From contig NZ_JAWDIE010000004.1 of the NCBI RefSeq assembly GCF_037688875.1, forward strand, positions 110,777 to 174,776: a DNA stretch of 64,000 nucleotides. The letters are read 5' to 3'. Each line of letters starts with the position of its first letter. The first letter of the stretch is position 1. Shown piece by piece: positions 7,598 to 16,152 of the stretch. The stretch is from Amphibiibacter pelophylacis. GTDB taxonomy: Bacteria > Pseudomonadota > Gammaproteobacteria > Burkholderiales > Burkholderiaceae_C. A program made the position numbers and the translations under genes. The notes beneath the pieces are model-generated. The model had not been told where the DNA came from and ran no database searches. It saw nothing but the letters and a program-made list of their open reading frames with translations.

Positions 7598-9021
7598 GCG
7601 GGGTCTCCTGGTTTTGCGGCGGAGTTGGGTGCGGTTTGTGCAGTTTGTGCGGGAGAAGTCAGCGGATGCGAGGCCAGCCAGGGCTCCAGAAAGCCGGTGT
7701 GGAACTGCGCCGCGACCACTTCGGGCGCAGTGCACAGCGCCAGGTGCAGCGGCGCCGTGGTGTGCACGCCCTCGACCTGCAGCTCGCCCAGCGCGCGGCG
7801 CAGACGGCGCAGCGCCGCCGGGCGGTCGTGCGCGTGCACGATCAGCTTGCCCAGCAGCGAATCGTAGTAAGCCGGGACGCTGCAGCCCGCGAACATCAGG
7901 GTGTCAAAGCGCACGCCGGGGCCACCGGGCACGCGCAGCGCGCTGACCTGGCCGGGACTGGGGAAGAAGTTGCGCGCGGCGTTTTCGGCGTTGATGCGCA
8001 CCTCGATGGCGGCGCCGTTCAGGGCGATGTCCTCCTGGCGCAGGCGCAGCGGGTGGCCCAGCGCGATGCGGATCATTTCCTGCACCAGATCGACGCCGGT
8101 GACCATTTCGGTGACCGGATGCTCGACCTGGATGCGCGTATTCATCTCGATGAAGAAGAATTCGCCCGTGGTCTCATCAAACAGGTATTCCAGCGTGCCC
8201 GCGCCCCGGTAGGACACGGCGCGCGCCAGGCGCAGCGCGGAATCGCACAGCGCCGCGCGCGTGGCCGCATTCAGCACCGGCGAAGGCGCCTCCTCCCAGA
8301 CCTTCTGACGGCGGCGCTGCAGCGAACATTCGCGCTCGAAACAGTGGATGACGCGCTCGCCATCGCCCAGAATCTGCACCTCGATGTGGCGGGCGCGAGC
8401 AATAAATCGCTCCAGATACACGCCGCCGTGGCCAAAGGCCGCAGTGGCCTCGCTGATGGCCTGCGGCAGTTGCTGGCGCAACTCGGTCGCGTCGTTTGCG
8501 ACACGGATGCCGCGCCCGCCACCCCCCGCCGAGGCCTTGATCATGACCGGCCAACCCATGGTTAGTGCGACCTCTACGGCCTCGTCGGCAGAGGCGATTT
8601 CGCCCGCGCTGCCCGGCACCGTCGGCACCCCGGCCGCCATGGCGGCGGCGCGTGCGGCGGCCTTGTCGCCCATGGTGCGTATGGCCTGCGGCGTGGGGCC
8701 GACAAAAACCAGCCCGGCCTGCTCCACGCTCTCGGCAAAGGCGGCGTTTTCCGACAGAAAACCGTAGCCTGGGTGGATGGCTCCGGCGCCGCTGTCGCGG
8801 GCGGCCTGCAGCAGCGCCGCGCCGTCCAGATAGCTTTTGCTGGCGTGTGCGGGGCCGATGCGCACAGCGGCGTCGGCCAGGCGGACGGCCAGGCTGTCGG
8901 CATCGGCGTCGCTGTAGACGGCCACCGCGCGCAGGCCCAGATCCTGCGCGGCGCGGATGATGCGCACGGCGATCTCGCCCCGGTTGGCGACCAGCACAGT
9001 GTCGAAGCGGTCCTGCGCCAT
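7594..9021 (-). CDS. accC: Biotin carboxylase (AccC-like)
   Basis: The ATG at 9021 follows GAGG at good spacing; a GTG twelve bases earlier overlaps the carrier gene stop and is an alternative. The 475-residue protein has all biotin carboxylase landmarks: VLVANRGEIAVRIIRAA, HPGYGFLSEN, the ATP-grasp glycine loop ASAGGGGRGIR, ECSLQRRRQKVWEEAPS, and EMNTRIQVEHPVTEMVTG with the catalytic residues. It carboxylates biotin on a carrier protein using ATP and bicarbonate. Its place between accB and pxpB argues for a dedicated role in this operon rather than in fatty acid synthesis. Confidence 0.92.
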   Translation of the reverse strand: MAQDRFDTVLVANRGEIAVRIIRAAQDLGLRAVAVYSDADADSLAVRLADAAVRIGPAHASKSYLDGAALLQAARDSGAGAIHPGYGFLSENAAFAESVEQAGLVFVGPTPQAIRTMGDKAAARAAAMAAGVPTVPGSAGEIASADEAVEVALTMGWPVMIKASAGGGGRGIRVANDATELRQQLPQAISEATAAFGHGGVYLERFIARARHIEVQILGDGERVIHCFERECSLQRRRQKVWEEAPSPVLNAATRAALCDSALRLARAVSYRGAGTLEYLFDETTGEFFFIEMNTRIQVEHPVTEMVTGVDLVQEMIRIALGHPLRLRQEDIALNGAAIEVRINAENAARNFFPSPGQVSALRVPGGPGVRFDTLMFAGCSVPAYYDSLLGKLIVHAHDRPAALRRLRRALGELQVEGVHTTAPLHLALCTAPEVVAAQFHTGFLEPWLASHPLTSPAQTAQTAPNSAAKPGDPA

Positions 9022-9029
9022 CGTGCGCC

Positions 9030-9278
9030 TCACGCCAGCTTCAGCACGGCCAGCACCTGGCCCGGATCGACGGGCTCGCCGCTGGGCGCCGGGAAGGACA
9101 GCACGGTGCCCGCCGCGTCGGCGGTGATTTCGCTGAACTGCTTCATCACCTCGACCAGGCCAATCACATCGCCGACGGCAACGGCATCGCCTTCGGATTT
9201 GAAGGGCGGCGCCTCGGGGCTGGGGCTGCGGTAAAAAGTGCCCGGCAAGGGGCTGAGAATTTCGTGGGTGGCAGACAT
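9030..9278 (-). CDS. accB: Biotin carboxyl carrier protein (short)
   Basis: The 82-residue product is a bare biotinyl domain. The biotinylation site is EVMKQF instead of the common EAMKM, with the lysine kept, and it is followed by ITADAAGTVLSF and the usual C-terminal LAVLKL. The domain lacks the long N-terminal linker of the fatty-acid synthesis AccB. It overlaps or abuts accC and should be the carboxyl carrier for this operon's carboxylase. Confidence 0.88.
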   Translation of the reverse strand: MSATHEILSPLPGTFYRSPSPEAPPFKSEGDAVAVGDVIGLVEVMKQFSEITADAAGTVLSFPAPSGEPVDPGQVLAVLKLA

Positions 9279-9297
9279 ATCAACTCCGGAAAATCAA

Positions 9298-10062
9298 TCA
9301 GGCGCTGTGCGCGGCCAAGGCAATGCCGTTCGCCAGCAGGGTATCGCGCGTGGTCTGGATCAGGGCCAGCGCGCCGGGGGTATCGCTGTGTATGCAGACA
9401 GAATCAAACTCGATCGCCATGGATTCACCTTCCACCGTCTGCACCGTGCCTTCGCGGCAGGCGCGCAATACTTTGGCGGCCACAGCCTGCGGGTCCAGCG
9501 CACCAACGCGGCGGGTAAAAACAATCGAGCCGCTCAGATCGTAATCGCGGTCGGCATAAAATTCGCGCACCACGCGCAGGCCGCGCTGCGTGGCCACACG
9601 CCAGGTCACCGAACTGGCCATACAGTACAGGTACAGCTGCGGATCAATTTTCAGGACGGCATCGACCAGCGCGGTGGACAGCGCCTCGTCCTGCGCCACG
9701 TGCATATACAGCGCACCGTGCGGCTTGACGTGACGCAGCGTGCTGCCATTCAGGCGGGTGAATTCGCGCAGCGCACCCGTCTGGTAAATGAAATCGTTCA
9801 CCAGCTCATCCACGGACGCCTTGATCGGGCGGCGGCCAAACCCCACCAGATCGCGAAAGCCGGGGTGCGCGCCCACGCCCACGCCATGCTGGTGGGCCAG
9901 TTCAACCATACGCCGCATGATATTCGGGTCGCCCGCATGAAAGCCGGTGGCGATATTGGCCGAGCTGATGAGCGGCATGATCTCTTCGTCCACGCCGTCG
10001 CCAATCTGCCAGGGGCCGAAACCCTCGCCCATATCGGAATTCAGATCGATCGATGTTTTCAT
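9298..10062 (-). CDS. pxpA: 5-oxoprolinase subunit A (LamB/YcsF family)
   Basis: The 254-residue protein has the YcsF signature from its first residues: SIDLNSDMGEGFG, then ANIATGFHAGDPNIM, GAHPGFRDLVGFGRR and HVKPHGALY. PxpA hydrolyses the activated lactam ring (5-oxoproline to glutamate) in the cytoplasm. In-frame ATG and GTG codons 2 and 3 codons upstream are possible starts; no ribosome site is decisive. It is the promoter-proximal gene of pxpA-accB-accC-pxpB-pxpC and is divergent from a LysR regulator. Confidence 0.88.
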   Translation of the reverse strand: MKTSIDLNSDMGEGFGPWQIGDGVDEEIMPLISSANIATGFHAGDPNIMRRMVELAHQHGVGVGAHPGFRDLVGFGRRPIKASVDELVNDFIYQTGALREFTRLNGSTLRHVKPHGALYMHVAQDEALSTALVDAVLKIDPQLYLYCMASSVTWRVATQRGLRVVREFYADRDYDLSGSIVFTRRVGALDPQAVAAKVLRACREGTVQTVEGESMAIEFDSVCIHSDTPGALALIQTTRDTLLANGIALAAHSA

Positions 10063-10071
10063 AAGCATCAC

Positions 10072-10191
10072 GCCGTCGTCCGGCGGGGCTGGTGAGTTGC
10101 TGGTCGGGCCAGTCTAGAAAGCCATCAGCAATCTGAAAAGTAATATAATCAGAAAGCTCGTTATCTTATTTTCCAACACCCAGGGTTAACC
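10072..10191. promoter_or_regulatory. Divergent promoter/operator region between pxpA and its LysR regulator
   Basis: This AT-rich island in GC-rich DNA holds TATAAT at 10144-10149 on the plus strand and TATATT on the minus strand at the same spot. Both are plausible -10 boxes without a clear -35. The inverted repeat TCTGA (10132-10136) / TCAGA (10149-10153) flanks the box and could be a LysR binding site. Confidence 0.5.
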
Positions 10192-11142
10192 ATGAGTTTC
10201 TCTCTGCGTCAGCTCAGATACTTCACGGCAGTGGCCGAACTGGGGCGGATCTCGCAGGCGGCGATCCAGCTCAATATCTCGCAATCGGCCGTCACCACCG
10301 CCGTGCAGGAGCTGGAAGCGCTGCTCGGGCAAGCGCTCTTCGAGCGCCATTCCTGGGGCGTGGAGCTGACCGAAATGGGGCGACGCTTCCTGAGCCACGC
10401 CTACACCGTGCAGGGCGCGGTCGATGACGCCCTGCGCCTGACCCCGCCTGAAACGCCCGTGACGGGCACGCTGGTACTGGCGGCCAGTTACACGGTGCTG
10501 GGGTATTTCCTGCCGCACCATTTACAGCGCTTCGAGCAACGCCACCCCGGCATCGATATTCAGGTGCACGAGGTAGCGCGCTCGGGCATTGAATCAGGGC
10601 TGATGTCCGGGCAGTATGATCTGGGCGTCCTTCTGACCTCGAATGCCGCCCTGCCCGATCTGACGCTGGAAACTTTTTTTGGCTCGCAGCGGCGTTTGTG
10701 GGTGGCCGCCCGGCACCCGCTGCTGGATCGCGCCGATATCACCCTGGCCGACGTGGCGCAGCAGCCCTATATCATGCTGACGGTGGACGAAGCCGACGTC
10801 ACCACGCTCAAATACTGGTCGAATACCCCGTGGACGCCCAAAGTGCGGCTGTGTACCAGCTCGGTCGAAGCGGTGCGCAGCATGGTCGCCAATGGCCAAG
10901 GCGTGACGATCCTGTCGGATATGGTTTACCGCCCCTGGTCGCTGGAAGGCGGCCGCATTGAAACCCTGAATCTCACCGAAACCATACCCACCATGAATAT
11001 TGGCCTGGGCTGGCGGCGAGGTCAGGAACACAGCCCGGCGATGAAAGCCTTCCGGGATTATTTCAAGCAGGTGTTTCAGTATCCGGCAGCGGGAAAAACC
11101 GGGAAACCCGTAAAACCGGCCAGCGGACGCGGGCACCCATAA
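10192..11142 (+). CDS. LysR-family transcriptional regulator of the pxp operon
   Basis: The 316-residue protein has the LysR winged helix-turn-helix at residues 4-63 (LRQLRYFTAVAELG, then SQAAIQLNISQSAVTTAVQELE). The substrate-binding domain starts near residue 90 (GTLVLAASYTVLGYFLP) and ends near 300. It is transcribed away from pxpA across a 120-base shared control region, the classic LysR arrangement, so it most likely controls pxpA-accBC-pxpBC in response to a lactam or amide. The C-terminal tail is rich in Lys/Pro/Gly. The inducer is unknown. Confidence 0.88.
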   Translation: MSFSLRQLRYFTAVAELGRISQAAIQLNISQSAVTTAVQELEALLGQALFERHSWGVELTEMGRRFLSHAYTVQGAVDDALRLTPPETPVTGTLVLAASYTVLGYFLPHHLQRFEQRHPGIDIQVHEVARSGIESGLMSGQYDLGVLLTSNAALPDLTLETFFGSQRRLWVAARHPLLDRADITLADVAQQPYIMLTVDEADVTTLKYWSNTPWTPKVRLCTSSVEAVRSMVANGQGVTILSDMVYRPWSLEGGRIETLNLTETIPTMNIGLGWRRGQEHSPAMKAFRDYFKQVFQYPAAGKTGKPVKPASGRGHP

Positions 11143-11143
11143 A

Positions 11144-11165
11144 AAATGGCCCCGAAGGGCCATTT
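11144..11165. terminator. Bidirectional intrinsic terminator
   Basis: A perfect 9-bp stem AAATGGCCC/GGGCCATTT with a CGAA loop lies between the convergent lysR and small secreted protein genes. The A-run on one side and T-rich stretch on the other allow termination in both directions. Confidence 0.8.
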
Positions 11166-11188
11166 CATTCAGGCGCAACCGGATGCGA

Positions 11189-11551
11189 TTATTTGTCGCA
11201 GGTCTGGCCCTTGGCCACATGCGCGCCCTTGGCCTTGGCATCGGCCAAGGTCATGTACTCGCCTTTTTTGGTTTTGCCATAGTACTTGGTGCCTTCGCAG
11301 TGGAAGACCTTGCCGTTGACCCACACCTTGCCATCGCCACCGCCTGCAGCAGGGGCCGTGGCCGGAGCCGTTTTGGCGGCCATTTTGGACGGAGCTGCTT
11401 TGGGGGCAGCAGTCGGAGCGGCTGGCGCAGCCGGGGCCATGGCTGCCGGCTTGGTCATAGCGGCATCTTTGGCGGGCGCCATAGCGGTCTGGGCCAGCGC
11501 CGTTCCGGTCAGGGCGATACCAGCGATCAGTGCGAACAGGGTTTTTTTCAT
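11189..11551 (-). CDS. Small exported Ala/Pro/Lys-rich protein of unknown function
   Basis: The start is the ATG giving MKKTLFALIAGIALTGTALA, a clear Sec signal peptide with probable cleavage after AQ at about residue 22. The mature part has an Ala/Pro/Lys low-complexity stretch (about residues 24-70). A compact C-terminus follows with VWVNGKVFHCEGTKYYGKTK, GEYMTLADAKAKGAH and a final CDK, so two cysteines could form a disulfide. Short proteins ending in this YYGKTK.G.YM..ADA pattern occur in Burkholderiales as far as I recall, without known function. It is monocistronic. Confidence 0.7.
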   Translation of the reverse strand: MKKTLFALIAGIALTGTALAQTAMAPAKDAAMTKPAAMAPAAPAAPTAAPKAAPSKMAAKTAPATAPAAGGGDGKVWVNGKVFHCEGTKYYGKTKKGEYMTLADAKAKGAHVAKGQTCDK

Positions 11552-11746
11552 GGTGATTCCAGAGGGGTTCAAAAGACCAGACCGGTCCCGAAGGGCCAGG
11601 CTCACCCGGGTTCAGCGGGCTTGCGGCTTTTGAGACCTGATTGCGACGGACGTTCAATGCAAAATCAATTCATAACAAATCATTTTTCGATGCATTGCAC
11701 TATTTAATGTGTTGCGTAGCCCGCTGCAGTCAGTCGGTCTGCACCC

Positions 11747-12892
11747 TCAAGCCCGCCGCCGCAGAATCCCCGACAGCGCCAGGCTCAGCAGCACCAGCGG
11801 CAGGCCGATGCCGAAGGTCCAGCGGATGCCTGCGTGCTGGGCGACAAAGCCCAGCAGGGGCGGCGCGAGCAGGAAGCTGACGAACGAGGTCTGCGCCAGC
11901 GCCGCGACGTTGACGGCAGCGGGTTTGTCGGTGAGCTGCGCGGCGGCCGACATGGCCAGCGGGAACATCACGCTGGTGCCCACGCCCATCAGCGCGAAAC
12001 CCAGCAGCGCCATCCAGGGCGCGGCGGCGAAAAACACCAGCACCACGCCGATCAGCAGCGTTACCAGCAGCGTGCGCGCCACGACGATGGGGCTGTAGCG
12101 CTCGACATAGCCGTCGGCAAAATAGCGCGCCAGGGCCTGCGACATGGCCCCCAGCGTCACCGCCAGACCCGACACCACGGCGCTCGCGCCAAAGACATCG
12201 CGCATGTAAATGGCCGACCAGTCGATGCCCGCGCCCTCCATCACCATGGCCGACATCACCAGCGCGACCAGCAGCAGAATGGTGCGCGAAGGCCGCACCA
12301 CATGCGCGGCTTCGGGCGGCGCGTCCTGCGCCTCGCGGTGCGGTGCGGGCTGAAAGCCCGACAGCAGCAGCATCGTCAGCACAGCCGCCAGCGGCACAAC
12401 CAGCGCCAGGTGCCACTGCGGGCTCAGGCCCACGCGTGCGGCCAGGGTGCCGATCAGGCCCGCGCCGAAAAAGCCGAAGCTCCAGAAGGCGTGGGCGCGG
12501 TTCATGATGCGCACGCCGCCCTGGTGCTCGACCCGGTCGGCTTCGAGGTTGACGACGATCTCGATCAGGCCGATCAGCAGACCGGCCGGCAGCAGGCACA
12601 GAAACAGCGCCAGCGGCCCGGTGGCGTGCGAAGCCACAGCGTAAAACGCCGGAACGATGGGCGTGAGCCACAGCAGCACGCGCCGGTGCCCCAGGCGCTC
12701 GATCCAGCGTCCGCCAAAAGTCAGCGAAATCAGCGTGCCCATGGCCGTACCGATCAGGCCCAGGCCCAGCTGGCCCTCGGTGACGCCCATGGTGCGCTGC
12801 AGCTCGGCCAGGCGCGGGAAAAATCCCCCCAGGCAAAACGAATAAAGAAAAAAGCCCGCGAAGACGCGGTGGTGGGCTTGCAGGGATTTCAT
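11747..12892 (-). CDS. MFS transporter
   Basis: The 381-residue protein has about 12 hydrophobic segments and a Major Facilitator motif near GGRWIERLGHRRVLL after the second segment. It is short for the family and resembles the YbjJ/FucP-like group (MNRAHAFWSFGFFGAGLIG). It should be an inner-membrane exporter or sugar-type transporter, but no substrate can be inferred. It lies alone, downstream of hoxJ on the same strand with a 77-base gap. Confidence 0.75.
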   Translation of the reverse strand: MKSLQAHHRVFAGFFLYSFCLGGFFPRLAELQRTMGVTEGQLGLGLIGTAMGTLISLTFGGRWIERLGHRRVLLWLTPIVPAFYAVASHATGPLALFLCLLPAGLLIGLIEIVVNLEADRVEHQGGVRIMNRAHAFWSFGFFGAGLIGTLAARVGLSPQWHLALVVPLAAVLTMLLLSGFQPAPHREAQDAPPEAAHVVRPSRTILLLVALVMSAMVMEGAGIDWSAIYMRDVFGASAVVSGLAVTLGAMSQALARYFADGYVERYSPIVVARTLLVTLLIGVVLVFFAAAPWMALLGFALMGVGTSVMFPLAMSAAAQLTDKPAAVNVAALAQTSFVSFLLAPPLLGFVAQHAGIRWTFGIGLPLVLLSLALSGILRRRA

Positions 12893-12969
12893 GGCAGCGT
12901 CGCCTGGACCGGCGCTTCAAAGGGGTGGATCAGCAGTGCTGTTAGCGTTAGCAGCCCTGCCAGTCTAGC

Positions 12970-14400
12970 TCAGGCGGTGCGCTCGGCCACGGCGGGCAGG
13001 CGGATGCTCAGGCAGGCGCCGCCGTCAGGCCCGTTGCCCGCGATCAGACGTCCCCCGTTCTGCTCGAGCAGGCCGTAGCTGATCGACAGCCCCAGGCCGG
13101 TCCCCTTGCCCACCGGCTTGGTGGTGAAGAAGGGGTCAAAAATACGCGGCAGGTGATCGTTGGGGATGCCGGGGCCGTTGTCCTGGAAATCCAGCACCAC
13201 CTCAGCGCCGTCGCGGTGGCTGCGGATCAGCAGTGCGGGCGGTACGGCGCGGGCGCGGCTGCGTTCGATCTCGTCGGGTGTGACGCCGCAGGCCGAATCG
13301 TGCGCGTTCTGGATCAGGTTGAGCGCCACCTGCAGCAGCTGGCCGTCGTTGGCCTCGGCCCAGAGCGGCTCGTCGCCCAGCTCCAGGCGAATCTGAAAAT
13401 GGCTGGATTCGGCCTTGCTGACCCATTGCGCGGCCTGCTCGATCACCGGGCGGACGTCGATCACGCAGCGCTGCGAAGGCTGAACCGCTGAAAAACGCTT
13501 CAGCCCCTGGACGATGTCGGCGGTGCGGTCGGCGCCTTCGACCAGGCCTTCGGTCAGATCGGGCAGATCGTCCAGCACATGGTCGATGCGCCACTGGGTG
13601 CGCAGCGCGTCCAGCTCGGCGGCTGCGGCGCCGCTGTGCATGGCGCGAACGTAATCGCCCAAGCGGCGGTGGTAGCGCTGCAGCGCGTCGACATTGCCCA
13701 GCACGAAGCTGATCGGGTTGTTGAGCTCGTGCGCCACCCCCGCCACCAGGCGGCCCAGCGAGGCCATTTTCTCGGCCTGCAGCAGTTGCTGCTGGGTGCG
13801 CTGCAACGCCTCGTGCGCCTGGCGCAGCTGTGCGTAGGCCTGCTGCAGATCACCCAGCGGACGCCCGACCAGCACAAAACCCGGCTGACCGCCCTGGGGC
13901 GTGGTGCGCGGCGTGCAGCGCAGATCGACGGGAACTTCGCCTCCCGCCGCATCCAGCAGGTGAATTTCGAGCGCCACGCTAGGCCGCGGCGCGCTGCCCG
14001 GCGTGTCGTCCAGACTGGCCTGGCCCAGCGCCTGAAAGACCTGCTCCAGCCGCTGCGCATCGCGCTCTCGGGCCAGCAGCGCCTGCACGGGCTGGCCTTC
14101 GATCTGCTCGGCGCGGCGCCCGACCAGCTCGTGCAGCGCGGTGTTGGTCTGCTCGACGCGCCCGGCCGCATCCACCGCCAGCAGCACGTCGCTCATGCTG
14201 GACAGCAGGCTGACGATGAACTGCTGGCTGGCCTGCAGGCGCTCGTTCTTGGCCTCAAGCTCGATTTCGTCCTGCACCAGCTGCGAGTACACCGCGTCCA
14301 TGCGCTGGATCACATCCAGCCACATGCCTTCGTCCACCGCGCCTTCGCGCTCCCACGGCGCGGCGGCGGGGTCGATGAGGGGGGTTTGGGTGGGGATCAT
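12970..14400 (-). CDS. hoxJ: H2-signalling histidine kinase HoxJ/HupT
   Basis: The 476-residue soluble protein has an N-terminal coiled region, a PAS domain (about residues 65-180) and a kinase core. The H-box is AGVAHELNNPISFVLGN, typical of HupT/HoxJ. The ATP domain keeps the N box (NLIQNAHDSA), G1 (DNGPGIP), F (FFTTKP) and G2 (GKGTGLGLSISYG). In Cupriavidus and Rhodobacter this kinase interacts with the regulatory hydrogenase and down-regulates the activator HoxA/HupR when H2 is absent. No membrane segment is seen. It is the last gene of the hox operon. Confidence 0.87.
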   Translation of the reverse strand: MIPTQTPLIDPAAAPWEREGAVDEGMWLDVIQRMDAVYSQLVQDEIELEAKNERLQASQQFIVSLLSSMSDVLLAVDAAGRVEQTNTALHELVGRRAEQIEGQPVQALLARERDAQRLEQVFQALGQASLDDTPGSAPRPSVALEIHLLDAAGGEVPVDLRCTPRTTPQGGQPGFVLVGRPLGDLQQAYAQLRQAHEALQRTQQQLLQAEKMASLGRLVAGVAHELNNPISFVLGNVDALQRYHRRLGDYVRAMHSGAAAAELDALRTQWRIDHVLDDLPDLTEGLVEGADRTADIVQGLKRFSAVQPSQRCVIDVRPVIEQAAQWVSKAESSHFQIRLELGDEPLWAEANDGQLLQVALNLIQNAHDSACGVTPDEIERSRARAVPPALLIRSHRDGAEVVLDFQDNGPGIPNDHLPRIFDPFFTTKPVGKGTGLGLSISYGLLEQNGGRLIAGNGPDGGACLSIRLPAVAERTA

Positions 14401-14417
14401 GGGCGATGAGGATCGGT

Positions 14418-14651
14418 TCAGGTCTGAAGCTGCTCCCGCGACAGCCCCGGGGCGTCGGCCACTTTCTGCAGCGTCACCTTACGGGGTCGTCGGGCCGCCT
14501 CGATCTGGGCGAATGCGGCGCTGACCACCGCATGGGGAATGGTGCCGGGCGCAAAGCCGTACAGCCGCACAAACTCCGCATAAGGAACGACTACAAAGGC
14601 CGGATGGCCATCCGCACCCAGCAGGGTCTGGAACTCAGTACGTGCGTTCAT
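14418..14651 (-). CDS. Small antitoxin-like protein, possibly truncated
   Basis: The 77-residue product starts MNARTEFQTLLGADGHPAFV and continues VVPYAEFVRLYG and IPHAVVS. This N-terminal part resembles, from memory, antitoxins that carry a helix-turn-helix after it. The expected HTH region is not recognisable in the last 30 residues (RKVTLQKVADAPGLSREQL), so it may be shortened or diverged. No toxin gene is adjacent. It sits between hoxC and hoxJ on the same strand, where the Cupriavidus operon, as I recall it, has no extra gene. Confidence 0.55.
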   Translation of the reverse strand: MNARTEFQTLLGADGHPAFVVVPYAEFVRLYGFAPGTIPHAVVSAAFAQIEAARRPRKVTLQKVADAPGLSREQLQT

Positions 14652-14667
14652 CGCGTTTCCTCACGGC

Positions 14668-16152
14668 TCAATGCACCGTACACACCATACAAGGATCAAA
14701 CGACCGCACCACGTGCTGCACGGCGACGGGTGTGCGCTCGCCGGGGCGCACTGGGGTGCCGACCAGGGCGGCTTCCAGTGCGCCGGGGGTGCCTGCCGCG
14801 TCGCGGGGCGAGAAGTTCCAGCTGGTGGGCGCGACGATCTGATAGTGGCTGATGCGGCCCTGCTCCACCGTCAGCCAGTGGCCCAGAGCGCCGCGGGCGG
14901 CTTCGGTCAGGCCCACGCCGTGCGCGTGCGGCGCAAAACCGGGGAGCGCCCCCGACTGGAAGGGCTGACCGGGCTGCAGGGCCTGAAGTGCCTCCTGCAT
15001 CAGGGGCAGCGCGCGGGCCAGTTCGACCACCCGGGCCAGCACACGCGTCCAGACGTTCGCGCCGCTGCGCGACACCGCATCGCAGACCAGCGCCTGGCCC
15101 GAGAGCACCTGGCGGGCGATGGCGCCGGTTTCCATCACCTGACCGTGCCAGCGCGGCGCCTTGTTCCACGTGTAGGCGCCAGGCTTGTCGGCGCGCGGCT
15201 GGGTCAGCCCGGCCTGGGGCGCGTGCTGGCCATCGGCGTACCAGGCGTGGTGGTTGTCCTCGGTGACGCCCTGGGCCAGCTCGGCGACGGAACGCACGGT
15301 CGCGGGCAGCAGGTCCGCCGCATTTGCCGGGGCGCTGACCGTGGCGCAGGTACCGGACGGCCACAGGCCACCCCAGGCGCCGTGGGTGTAGAGCTGCGCC
15401 CCGCTCACGCCCTGCCCGGCCAGGTCCAGGCTGTGCGCGGCCTGCGCGAACAGGGCGAAATCGCCGTGCCGGGCCGGGCCCTGCAGCCAGCGTTCCAGAT
15501 CGGCCTGCGACTGCAGCGCCAGCAGCGATTCAATGCGGTCGCCCAGCAGCGTTTCTTCGACGAAGGCGGTGAATTCGCGCACCGTGGCCAGCAGGCGCAG
15601 GCGCTCGGCGGCTGTGACCGCGCGCGACGATCCTCCCGGCCCAATGCTGTGCGTGTGCGGCCAGCGCCCGCCCAGCAGGCCCAGCACGGTGAAAAAGCGC
15701 TGGCGCGCCGCCACCGCCGCCCGCGCTCCAGCGCCGCTGTGCGCGGCAAAACGGTGCGACACGGCCTCGAACCAGGGCTGGCTGGCGTAAATCGGCCGGG
15801 CGAAATCCGGCATGAAGAACAGGTAAAAGTGCGTCAGGTGATCGGCCAGGTTCTCGGTGGCCAGCATCAGGCGGGTGACGAGATCGCCGTTGGCCGTGGG
15901 CTGCACGCCCAGCGCCTGGCCCAGCGCCAGCGCCGCCGCCACCGACTGCGACACCGAACAAATGCCGCAGATGCGCGGCACAATGACCAGCGCGTCCAGC
16001 GGATCGCGCCCGACGAGCATGTTCTCGAAGCCCCGGTACATGGGCGCGGTGACCCAGGCCGCCTCAACGCGGTCACCGGCCACGTCCAGACGCACTTCCA
16101 GGTCGCCCTCGACGCGGTTGAAGGGCCCGACGATCAGACGCTGGCGCTCCAT
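14668..16152 (-). CDS. hoxC: Regulatory [NiFe] hydrogenase large subunit HoxC/HupV
   Basis: The start at 16152 (MERQRLIVGPFNRVEGDLEV) overlaps the hoxB stop by one base; the open frame continues further upstream inside hoxB but is not coding there. The 494-residue subunit binds the NiFe site with C62/C65 (RICGICS) and C488/C491 (DPCMVCTVH). It ends exactly at that histidine, so it lacks the C-terminal peptide removed by proteases in catalytic hydrogenases. That is the hallmark of H2-sensing regulatory hydrogenases, which are cytoplasmic and signal to HoxJ. Confidence 0.93.
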   Translation of the reverse strand: MERQRLIVGPFNRVEGDLEVRLDVAGDRVEAAWVTAPMYRGFENMLVGRDPLDALVIVPRICGICSVSQSVAAALALGQALGVQPTANGDLVTRLMLATENLADHLTHFYLFFMPDFARPIYASQPWFEAVSHRFAAHSGAGARAAVAARQRFFTVLGLLGGRWPHTHSIGPGGSSRAVTAAERLRLLATVREFTAFVEETLLGDRIESLLALQSQADLERWLQGPARHGDFALFAQAAHSLDLAGQGVSGAQLYTHGAWGGLWPSGTCATVSAPANAADLLPATVRSVAELAQGVTEDNHHAWYADGQHAPQAGLTQPRADKPGAYTWNKAPRWHGQVMETGAIARQVLSGQALVCDAVSRSGANVWTRVLARVVELARALPLMQEALQALQPGQPFQSGALPGFAPHAHGVGLTEAARGALGHWLTVEQGRISHYQIVAPTSWNFSPRDAAGTPGALEAALVGTPVRPGERTPVAVQHVVRSFDPCMVCTVH

